Below are positions 9,508 through 16,769 of a DNA stretch of 64,000 bases, piece after piece. Under the pieces are notes generated by a model that was given only the letters and a program-made list of their open reading frames with translations, had not been told where the DNA came from and did not search any database. How positions within the stretch are numbered: position 1 is the first letter of the stretch; each line of letters begins with the position of its first letter. This DNA comes from Shewanella violacea DSS12 (GTDB lineage Bacteria; Pseudomonadota; Gammaproteobacteria; Enterobacterales; Shewanellaceae): contig NC_014012.1 in the NCBI RefSeq assembly GCF_000091325.1, forward strand, positions 2,896,824-2,960,823, written 5' to 3'. The position numbers were made by a program, and so were the translations under genes.

Positions 9508-10533
9508 CTATTCAATGTCTAAAAGAATCGACTCGAGACGTTCTTCAATCATCTGAGGCAGTCGACGTTGTGCCTCTGTCACTGCTAGATTAATCGCTTG
9601 TAAATAAGCTGATTCATCAGCACTTCCATGACTTTTTACCACTATTCCGCGCAATCCTATCAAACTTGCGCCATTGTAGTGGTCGGGGTTCATCTGATTT
9701 AGTACAGAATTAATACGAGGAGCGATGAATTTTGACATTAATCGAACAAAGAAACCTTGTTTCAGGCCTTTCTCTAATTGATGTACCAGTAATTTGGCAA
9801 TACCTTCCGAAGTCTTAAGGGTGATATTTCCCACGAAACCATCACAAACTATGACATCGACGTTGCCCGAAAAAAGTTCATTACCTTCGATGAAGCCGAC
9901 ATAATTGAGCTGAGGGCTCTGTTGCAAAAGTTGGCCAGCCTGCTGAACCTGATCATTACCTTTGATCTCTTCAATACCGACATTGAGTAAAGACACCTTA
10001 GGTGAAGGGTTATTATCTACCGCTTCGCATAAGACTGAACCCATCACTGCAAATTGAAATAAGGTTTCCGAGCAGCATGAGACATTGGCACCGAGATCGA
10101 GGAGATAAACTGGGGTATTGTTTACAGTAGGAAGACAACTCACAAGCGCTGGTCTGTCGATCCCGGGTAACGTCTTGAGTAAAACCTTAGACATTGCCAT
10201 CAGGGCGCCAGTATTTCCCGCACTCAAACACGCTTCTGCCTTGCCATCACGAACCAGCTCTATGGCTAATCTCATCGAACTTTGTTTACGATTTCTCAGT
10301 GCATGAACAGGTCTGTCAGACATGCTAACGACTTGGGTTGTGTGCAAGATTTCTATTCGTGAACGAACACAATCTTCAGCTTGAGAAAGATAAGGCGTGA
10401 TTTCAGCTTCATTACCCACGAGGATAATATGAAGAAAGGAAGATAAGCGAAGCGCCTGCAGGGCTGCAGGCACTGTGATGTGGGGGCCATAATCGCCCCC
10501 CATCGCATCTAACGCGAGCGTCAGATTAGTCAT
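9508..10533 (-). CDS. plsX: Phosphate acyltransferase PlsX
   Basis: Makes acyl-phosphate from acyl-ACP, the first committed step of the PlsX/PlsY phospholipid route. The 341-residue protein begins with [12 protein letters not shown], the family signature. It also shows [13 protein letters not shown] and [16 protein letters not shown], both characteristic. It sits between rpmF and fabH, linking ribosome protein and lipid synthesis genes as in E. coli. Confidence 0.96.
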   Translation of the reverse strand: MTNLTLALDAMGGDYGPHITVPAALQALRLSSFLHIILVGNEAEITPYLSQAEDCVRSRIEILHTTQVVSMSDRPVHALRNRKQSSMRLAIELVRDGKAEACLSAGNTGALMAMSKVLLKTLPGIDRPALVSCLPTVNNTPVYLLDLGANVSCCSETLFQFAVMGSVLCEAVDNNPSPKVSLLNVGIEEIKGNDQVQQAGQLLQQSPQLNYVGFIEGNELFSGNVDVIVCDGFVGNITLKTSEGIAKLLVHQLEKGLKQGFFVRLMSKFIAPRINSVLNQMNPDHYNGASLIGLRGIVVKSHGSADESAYLQAINLAVTEAQRRLPQMIEERLESILLDIE

Positions 10534-10548
10534 TTAGTTAGCAACAAA

Positions 10549-10719
10549 TTACTTGTTGATTACCTTCTGACCACGGTAAAAACCATCAGCTGTCATGTTA
10601 TGACGTAGATGTAATTCACCACTCGTTGCGTCTATTGATAATTGAGGAGTGCTCAATGAATCATGTGAACGGCGCATTCCGCGCTTTGAACGAGATTTCT
10701 TATTCTTTTGTACAGCCAT
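10549..10719 (-). CDS. rpmF: 50S ribosomal protein L32
   Basis: A 56-residue basic protein, read from ATG at 10717-10719 to TAA at 10549-10551. The N-terminus [20 protein letters not shown] and the ending [10 protein letters not shown] are diagnostic for L32. It lacks the four-Cys zinc motif found in some L32 forms, as in E. coli. It lies between yceD and plsX, the conserved position. An AGGAGAC ribosome-binding site lies upstream, between yceD and this gene. Confidence 0.96.
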   Translation of the reverse strand: MAVQKNKKSRSKRGMRRSHDSLSTPQLSIDATSGELHLRHNMTADGFYRGQKVINK

Positions 10720-10736
10720 TGGACCTGTCTCCTAGG

Positions 10737-11261
10737 TTACTTGCTCTTCAGTTTTTCTAACACTGCAAACGGATTTGGACGCTCCTCTTGAGAAGGTTCA
10801 ATCTCGCCTACTACTATATCTTGATCTCCGTGCCCACAGCTATCGCTGAAATGCATAGGGATTAAAGGCATAGCGACTATCAATTCATCTTCAATTAATT
10901 GATGCAGACGAACCTCACCTATTTCATTACACTCAATAGGATCATACGCATCCGGGAGCTCATCGATTTCAGTTTCATTCCCGCAGGGACTAAAACTGAA
11001 GTCGACCGTAACCTCTGTGGTAAATAGCGTCATGCAGCGTTGACATATCAGAGTGAGCTCCGTCACAGCCTTCCCGTTGAGGTAGACTATCCCCTGTAAA
11101 TCTTCACCACACTGTAACGACACTGTCACATCGGAACAGTCGCCGGCACTTAACTCATTCAACCGTTTTAATTGCTTACCCGGGATCAAACCTTCAAAAG
11201 AAAGCTGACTCGAGGCCGCACGTATTGGATCGATTGAAACCGGTATCTTTACTGTTTGCAT
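10737..11261 (-). CDS. yceD: YceD/DUF177 family 23S rRNA accumulation protein
   Basis: A 174-residue protein with the DUF177 pattern: a beta-rich N-terminus followed by LICQRCM near residue 75, then an acidic segment with DAYDPIECNEIGEVRLHQLIEDELIVAMPLIP. The E. coli homologue influences 23S rRNA accumulation; its molecular action is not settled. It is the first gene of the yceD-rpmF-plsX-fab transcript. Its promoter must lie in the adjacent repeated segment, whose first unit begins only 14 bases from the start codon. Confidence 0.9.
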   Translation of the reverse strand: MQTVKIPVSIDPIRAASSQLSFEGLIPGKQLKRLNELSAGDCSDVTVSLQCGEDLQGIVYLNGKAVTELTLICQRCMTLFTTEVTVDFSFSPCGNETEIDELPDAYDPIECNEIGEVRLHQLIEDELIVAMPLIPMHFSDSCGHGDQDIVVGEIEPSQEERPNPFAVLEKLKSK

Positions 11262-11274
11262 AAGGCGCGCATAC

Positions 11275-11677
11275 TATAGTTTGAAATCCTCAGAGTCAAA
11301 GGAAATTTCCCATCTTAGTAAAGAAGAAGAAATAATTGACTCACATTAACTCTGAAAACAAAAATTGATGGATTAGAAATTCTACCCAAGCAGCCGAGTT
11401 TACTCAAGTGTTTCATGCTTAAAATTGAAGCGTTCACACACATTTTAGTGAAGAAACTACTAAAGTGCGTGTTACCTAGGCAATAACAAGGCGAAACTCC
11501 GGGTCATAACGACTGAAACTGACATGTATAGCGTGCATTTAACCTAGAAAAATTGTTTCTGTGACGACATCTTCTGTCCTTGAGTACATTCATTTCATGT
11601 CGACCCATCATCTTAACGTCAAATTCTCAGTTCCCTCATAATATAAAATGAGGGTAAACAAACAAACCGCCCTCTTA
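11275..11677. repeat. maf-leader repeat, unit 1 (divergent, longer copy)
   Basis: Begins with TATAGTTTGAAATCCT directly upstream of yceD. The middle shares GTTACCTAGGCAATAACAAG (from 11471) with the other units. The end (11597 onward) copies the maf start: ATGTCGACCCATCATCTTAA. The first 120 bases differ from units 2 and 3, so this copy is older or carries an insertion. The maf-like start opens a 14-codon frame that ends in TAA. A CCCTCAT/ATGAGGG hairpin (11633-11654) follows. Confidence 0.85.
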
Positions 11678-11966
11678 TATAGTTTGAAATCCTACCGATG
11701 AAACACTCGAGCCTTGATAGTTGATGGTTGAAATTACAGCGCTCACACAGATTTTAATTAAAAACCATTAAAGGGCGTGTTACCTAGGCAATAACAAGGC
11801 ATAACCACTGACACTGACTTATCTAACTTACATTTAACTTAGAAAGTTGGTGTCAGTGACATCATCTTCTGTCCTTGAGTACATGCATATCATGTCGACC
11901 CATCATCTTAACGTCATAATCTCAGCTCCCTCATAATATAAAATGAGGTAAACAACCGCCCTCTTA
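11678..11966. repeat. maf-leader repeat, unit 2
   Basis: A 289-base unit, mostly identical to unit 3. It starts with TATAGTTTGAAATCCTACCG, carries GTTACCTAGGCAATAACAAG from 11779, and holds a copy of the maf start at 11892. As in unit 1, two bases are missing relative to maf (CCCATC instead of CCCCCATC), so the copy frameshifts and stops after 14 codons. The CCCTCAT hairpin (11928-11948) follows. Confidence 0.9.
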
Positions 11967-12234
11967 TATAGTTTGAAATCCTACCGATGAAACACTCGAG
12001 CCTTGATGGTTGATGGTTGAAATTACAGCGCTTACACAGATTTTAATGAAAAACCATTAAAGTGCGTGTTACCTAGGCAATAACAAGGCTAAACTCCAAG
12101 GCATAACCACTGACACGGACTTATCTAATTTACATATAACTTAGAAAAATGGTTTCAGTGACATCATCTTCTAGCCTCGAGGACATTCGTATCATGTCGA
12201 CCCCCATCATCTTAGCGTCAACGTCTCAATACAG
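11967..12234. repeat. maf-leader repeat, unit 3 (runs into the real maf gene)
   Basis: The third unit starts 289 bases after unit 2 with the same TATAGTTTGAAATCCTACCG. It contains GTTACCTAGGCAATAACAAG from 12068 and ends inside the first codons of the intact maf gene at 12194. It is therefore probably the original of the duplicated block. The whole 11275-12234 stretch looks like a local tandem triplication of the yceD-maf intergenic region. Confidence 0.9.
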
Positions 12235-12784
12235 AAAACAGATCTTAGCCAAGCTCGACTTTCCTTTCTCTAGCTGTGATCCACGAGTCGATGAGGCTCA
12301 CTTAGTCCATGAGTCGCCTACTGAGCTCGTCTTGAGGCTTGCGGAAGCTAAGGCTAAGGCTGGTGCCCTCCTATATCCTGAAGGCTTAGTCATTGGCTCA
12401 GATCAAGTCGCGGTGATCGATGGTAAAATAATAGGTAAGCCTTTAAACCACGATACTGCAGTGAAACAGCTAACGGCTTCCTCGGGGAAAGTCATCACTT
12501 TTTACACTGGAATTTCACTGCATAATATCGTCTCTGGTCATAACGAAAGCCATTGTGAAACCTTTAAGGTGCATTTCAAGCATTTATCTCAGCAACAGAT
12601 CGAACATTACCTATTACGAGAGCAGCCATATTATTGTGCCGGCAGTTTCATGTGTGAAGGCCTAGGCATCGCCCTATTTGAACGCTTAGAGGGAAAAGAT
12701 CCCAACACCTTAATCGGACTCCCCTTGATCACGCTCACCGAGATGCTTGCGAGTCAGGGCTACGATGTTTTAGCCCAGAGATAG
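12194..12784 (+). CDS. maf: Maf-family nucleoside triphosphate pyrophosphatase (YceF type)
   Basis: A 196-residue Maf protein. The family hydrolyses non-canonical or modified nucleoside triphosphates; the YceF branch prefers m7GTP. The N-terminal motif MSTPIILASTSQYRKQIL is the signature substrate loop. DPRVDE follows near residue 35, then GSDQVAVIDGKIIGKP, and G-L-G-I-A near the end. I chose ATG at 12194 because it begins the conserved motif and gives the family length; an upstream in-frame ATG at 12149 would add 15 residues of duplicated leader. A GAGGA lies 10 bases before. It is divergent from yceD, as in E. coli. Confidence 0.92.
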   Translation: MSTPIILASTSQYRKQILAKLDFPFSSCDPRVDEAHLVHESPTELVLRLAEAKAKAGALLYPEGLVIGSDQVAVIDGKIIGKPLNHDTAVKQLTASSGKVITFYTGISLHNIVSGHNESHCETFKVHFKHLSQQQIEHYLLREQPYYCAGSFMCEGLGIALFERLEGKDPNTLIGLPLITLTEMLASQGYDVLAQR

Positions 12785-12814
12785 CCTAGAGATAGCCCAG
12801 AGATAGCCTAGAAA
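12771..12814 (+). repeat. Four-copy 11-bp tandem repeat across the maf stop codon
   Basis: TAGCCCAGAGA and TAGCCTAGAGA alternate four times (from 12771, 12782, 12793 and 12804). The stop codon of maf is the TAG that opens the second copy. Replication slippage is the simplest origin. Confidence 0.85.
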
Positions 12815-12871
12815 GATAATACCAATGCACGAGTTTATAGGCCAACAACTAGTTACTTTGCATTGGTTATC
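12815..12871. repeat. Inverted repeat downstream of maf
   Basis: GATAATACCAATGCA (12815-12829) pairs with TGCATTGGTTATC (12859-12871) around a 29-base loop. No T run follows, so it resembles a dispersed palindromic element more than a terminator. Whether it recurs elsewhere in the genome cannot be seen here. Confidence 0.6.
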
Positions 12872-12902
12872 TTCTCTATCGTTACAAAAGCATGGCGATT
12901 AG

Positions 12903-13103
12903 GTAGAAACAGATAGTAAAGTCGTAAACACTCGGCTTAATCTTGCCAACAAAGTATTAAATCCGCTAAATGTGCTTACGCTCAACCAGATAGCCACTAA
13001 AATTAGTAATCTGCCATTAATGAGGAGTCCACTTGAGTCGTTAAACCAACTCATACATCTCACTCTGAATTGGCAAGAAGGTCTCGACTTGATGGCTTGT
13101 TAG
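12903..13103 (+). pseudogene. Short coding remnant upstream of the GAF-PAS gene
   Basis: A 66-codon frame is open from just after an in-frame TAG to a TAG at 13101. It has no start at its head; the only ATG is internal (13020). The translation (for example NLANKVLNPLNVLTLNQIAT) reads like a protein helix region. It ends 18 bases before the next start codon. It may be an N-terminal fragment of the decayed sensory gene that follows, or an unrelated scrap. I do not recognise it. Confidence 0.25.
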
Positions 13104-13121
13104 ATTTGGTGGGAATCGATA

Positions 13122-14442
13122 ATGACAGATATTGAAGAAGCTCTCGCGCTATTAGTGGCGCCATGCACAGATGAACGTTTTTTCCAACGAGCTTTAAAGG
13201 CGCTCGCCCTCGTCACTCAATGTCGTTGGGCCGCTTTTTGTCGGCCATCACATAAAGGCAAGATCATAGAGATAGTAGCCTTTTGTGACTTACAACATAA
13301 TCTCCCTGGATTTGAGTTTGATCTCCAAGGTTCTCCCTGTGAGTCCATCTACCAGCTAAAGTACCCCAATTGCCACATACTTTACCCTGATGGTCTACAA
13401 AGGACATTTCCAAATTCCCCCTGGATAAAGAAGCTCGGTGCCAACAGTTATCAAGCCGAAATCATCCTCAACGAAGATAAGACACCGATTGGGCACATAC
13501 TCGTAATGGATACACTGTCCCAGACAGAGACGATGAAATCCAGGGAGTTTTTCAGGTTACTCGCCCACAGGATCGCCGTTGAATATAATAGATTGCTCAT
13601 TTCACGGGAGATGGAAGTGCACAAACAGATGATTGCCCACACAGAACAATTAATGTCATTTGTGGATCTAAACTATCAATACCGAGTGATTTCTAAAGGA
13701 TATAAAAAGGTTTTTAATCGCACTGCCAGCTCCCTCATAGGAACATCAGTCGCAGAGCTCCATGGCAAAGATGTTTTCGTCGATCATTTAAAGCCTTTAA
13801 TAGATAGGGCATTAAAAGGAGAAACCCTAACGGCGCAAACCAAGATCCATCCCCCTCACCTCTGTGAACCTATTTATCTCAATATTCATCATAATCCTCA
13901 TTATGACGACCAAGGTGAGATTGTCGGAGTCATCATCTCGGCCCATAAGATCACAGATCTACATCATGCCAAGGAAAGATAACCCATAACGCCAGTCATC
14001 TCCTTTAACCGGCTAACTCAGCCCCTGAGCGCTGTTTGAGTCAATGATGCAAAGCACGGCTCGACAGGAGGATCAGCCACAGCTGGCGGCTTTATATCTC
14101 GATCTTGATAGTTTAGGGCAGATAAACCATGCCTATTAGTCATCATCAGGGGATAAAATTCTTAATGACGTCGCTAAACCCATTAAACAAGCGGCAAGTA
14201 CGCAAGAAGTGGCCGTAACAATTGCAGGAGATGATTAGATCCTGTTAGCCAGCTAAGGCGCAAGTAAGGCAAAGTTCAGGAAAAAGTATAGGAAATAGCA
14301 TAGGGAGAAGTTGAAGTCAGCTTGGCTGCAGTTTTTGAACGACTTGGCTATGACGATAGATATCCAAGACCCCTGCTTAACGATATCGGCCTATGTGGGC
14401 CATGATGTGGTTGAAGCGTTTAATATGACGTGTCTGGTGTAA
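13122..14442 (+). pseudogene. Decayed GAF-PAS-GGDEF sensory protein gene
   Basis: The first 286 codons (13122-13982) are open: a GAF-like domain (residues about 1-155) and a PAS domain (about 170-280, with SFVDLNYQYRVISKGYKKVF). The frame stops right where a GGDEF domain should begin. Beyond it, GGDEF pieces remain. Around 13990 HNASHLL corresponds to the usual HxxxHDxLTGL entry. At 14044-14139 MMQSTARQEDQPQLAALYLD continues into LDSLGQINHAY and a stop. From 14140 the frame shows a GDKILNDVAK-like helix, then AGDD-stop-ILLAS (14224-14253) where GGDEF-ILL is expected. A late piece LTISAYVG resembles the final strand. The diguanylate cyclase part is dead; the GAF-PAS part might still be made. 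Confidence 0.8.
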
Positions 14443-14488
14443 GAACTCAGGCTTTTAAAGATATGTACACAATAAGTAAATCCAATGA

Positions 14489-14518
14489 CTCCGCTATTTT
14501 CCTTTCAAAATGGCGGAG
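14489..14518. terminator. Hairpin after the decayed GGDEF gene
   Basis: CTCCGCTATTTT and AAAATGGCGGAG form a 12-bp stem with one G-T mismatch and a six-base loop. Only a weak T run follows on the plus strand. It may be the old terminator of the decayed gene. Confidence 0.5.
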
Positions 14519-14573
14519 CTATTTACTCACGCTCTTTCAGAGCCTGAAACTTAGATTTAACTAATTAGTAGAA

Positions 14574-15224
14574 TTAGGTGATTAGGTGATTAAGCAAGTC
14601 CATCGGTGAACTGATCACCGCCTTAGGGTTAGCTTGGCTCAATTTTTCTTTGTCATGGGCACCATAATCAACACCTATGGCATGGATCCCTGCATTATTT
14701 GCCATATTAAGATCATGAATTGAATCACCAATCATCACGGCTTTATCCGGTGATATATCGAGTTCATTCAATAACTGCAAGATCATCTCAGGGCTAGGCT
14801 TACTTGCGGCTTCATCTGCACAGCGGCTTGCAACGAAATGTCCACCAAGGTCCGTCAGTGCTAACACTCGATTGAGACCCGCCCTAGCCTTACCTGTGGC
14901 CACGGCTAGCTTAAACCCTAGCTCATTGAGCTGAGTCAGCACCTCTTCGACACCATCAAACAAGGGGCTCGGAGTCTGATTAAGCTCTAAATATTGTTGG
15001 CGATAGACTTCTTTCATTTCGCCTTGTATCTGGGCGCTGGCATTTGGGTGAAGAATACTCAAGGCTTCATCCATAGATAAACCTATAATATCGCGTACAG
15101 CTTGTTCCGTTGGCATAGCCAAGTTCAAGATAACTGCAGACTCCTGCATACAGGCCACAATCTTGCCGACCGAGTCCATCAGGGTACCGTCCCAGTCAAA
15201 AATCACCAGTTCATACTGCTTCAT
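14574..15224 (-). CDS. HAD-superfamily phosphatase (phosphoglycolate phosphatase-like)
   Basis: A 216-residue HAD subfamily IA hydrolase, predicted to dephosphorylate a small phosphorylated metabolite. Motif I is FDWDGTLMDS at residues 9-18, with D10 as nucleophile and D12 as acid/base. Motif II lies in KLAVATGKAR, motif III is the Lys in ASKPSPEM, and motif IV is MIGDSIHDLNMA. The cap domain sits between motifs I and II. The start overlaps the rluC stop by four bases, so the two are translationally coupled. It is not the gph gene of the dam operon, so I give no symbol. Confidence 0.88.
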   Translation of the reverse strand: MKQYELVIFDWDGTLMDSVGKIVACMQESAVILNLAMPTEQAVRDIIGLSMDEALSILHPNASAQIQGEMKEVYRQQYLELNQTPSPLFDGVEEVLTQLNELGFKLAVATGKARAGLNRVLALTDLGGHFVASRCADEAASKPSPEMILQLLNELDISPDKAVMIGDSIHDLNMANNAGIHAIGVDYGAHDKEKLSQANPKAVISSPMDLLNHLIT

Positions 15225-16180
15225 ACTTTCACCAACTTATCTAAAGTTTCAGTCAAGACAGGATCCAATGGCGCTTGAACGACCATAACTTCCTCTGTGC
15301 CTGGATGAATAAATCTCAATTGGGCTGCATGTAGGAATAATCGGTTCAAGCCGTGTACTCGCATGGAATCATCAAATCTTTGTTCACTGTACTTGTCATC
15401 ACAGGCGATAGGATGGCCTGCATACTGACAATGTACACGGATCTGATGGGTTCTACCCGTTACTGGACTAGCTTGAACCAGCGTAGCACCTTGGTAGCGT
15501 TGCAAGATCTTGAAGCGAGTCTCACACTCCTTCCCCTCTTGATTAACCCGTACGATGCGCTCGCCTGATTTTAGGGTTAACTTGAGTAAGGGGGCCTTGA
15601 TGACTTTATCACGGGCTTGCCAGGTTCCTTTGACCAAGGCCTGATAGTCTTTTTGCATCTTTTTAAATCTAAGTTGGTCGTGCAGGTGCCTTAAGGCACT
15701 GCGTTTCTTGGCGATCAATAATACCCCAGAGGTATCTTTATCGAGACGATGCACCAACTCTAGAAACTTCTGAGTTGGTCTTAAGGAGCGCATGGCTTCT
15801 ATCACACCAAAATCGACACCACTACCACCATGGACCGCGATGCCTGAAGGTTTATTAAGCACTATGATAGATTTATCTTCGAATACGATTCTATCTTCTA
15901 GTTGCGATACCTTAGTTAATTTAGCTGAAGGTCCGGGACGGTCAGATCTATCTGATATTCTTACCGGTGGAATACGAACAATATCGCCATCCTGTAATTT
16001 ATACTCAGGCTTGATACGTTTCTTGTTTACCCTCACTTCCCCCTTTCGCACGATCCGATAGATCATACTCTTAGGTACACCTTTTAATTTTGTCATTAAA
16101 TAATTATCAATTCTCTGGCCAAGATGGTCTTCATCGATAGTGATTAATTGAACTTTTAGTTTAGGTGTTTCGGTATTCAT
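15221..16180 (-). CDS. rluC: 23S rRNA pseudouridine synthase C
   Basis: Isomerises uridines 955, 2504 and 2580 of 23S rRNA in E. coli. The 319 residues match. An N-terminal S4 RNA-binding domain (about residues 17-75, RIDNYLMTKLKGVPKSMIYR) is followed by the RluA-type catalytic domain with the essential Asp in VHRLDKDTSGVLL near residue 144. It is divergent from rne, the conserved arrangement. The downstream phosphatase is coupled by a four-base overlap. Confidence 0.95.
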   Translation of the reverse strand: MNTETPKLKVQLITIDEDHLGQRIDNYLMTKLKGVPKSMIYRIVRKGEVRVNKKRIKPEYKLQDGDIVRIPPVRISDRSDRPGPSAKLTKVSQLEDRIVFEDKSIIVLNKPSGIAVHGGSGVDFGVIEAMRSLRPTQKFLELVHRLDKDTSGVLLIAKKRSALRHLHDQLRFKKMQKDYQALVKGTWQARDKVIKAPLLKLTLKSGERIVRVNQEGKECETRFKILQRYQGATLVQASPVTGRTHQIRVHCQYAGHPIACDDKYSEQRFDDSMRVHGLNRLFLHAAQLRFIHPGTEEVMVVQAPLDPVLTETLDKLVKV

Positions 16181-16769
16181 GATGGGCCTTATCTACATCT
16201 GGGAGCGCATTGTACATCAAGTAACAAGAATATTATGCCTTTCCATTTGCTGAATTTATTGATTATTGCTATATTTCATCGGCGGTTGGGGATAATCAGT
16301 GAATAAAGTGTTCATAAAACCCTCACACCATGCGCAAGAAGTAGAGACTAAAATAATTTTCCATCTGTCGTAAATAGCTAATTTACAAGTCGTTTTGTGA
16401 GTATAAGACCGAAAAAACATGTTAACGACTAAACGGATAGGAAAACCCACATTACTAGGTGGTTTCTCTAAGAAATGCGTCCCAAATTCGAAGATTAATT
16501 TTAACTTATCATCAAACGTTCTCGATTCGATTTGGCATTACCGGAAAGTACCGAATAATTTATGGGGTTAGTTGTCGTTTTACAACGGATTCCTTGTTTT
16601 TGTAGATATTAAAAAATAAGCCATAAATGGATGCGACACGCAGAGACTGCGTCTAACAGAAATGCGCACCTTGCCTAGACACCAGCCGTGAGGCTTTATT
16701 TTAATGTTAGGCCCGTAATGCAACGAACATAGACGTTTGATGACCTTATTTTAGAAGAAAAACGTCATC
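16181..16769 (+). promoter_or_regulatory. rne-rluC intergenic region and probable rne leader
   Basis: 589 bases without a supportable gene. The last 150 bases contain stems expected for an rne 5' leader: CGCAG/CTGCG near 16639, and two mutually exclusive pairings around the start. GACGTTT (16732-16738) pairs with AAACGTC (16760-16766), and GATGAC (16739-16744) pairs with GTCATC (16764-16769), just before ATG 16770. In E. coli the rne leader folds and RNase E cuts it to control its own level. A similar role here is inference. Confidence 0.45.

Noticed and set aside
11275-12234. CRISPR array
   Set aside because: Units are 270-400 bases with no short uniform repeats or spacers; the copies derive from the maf 5' region.
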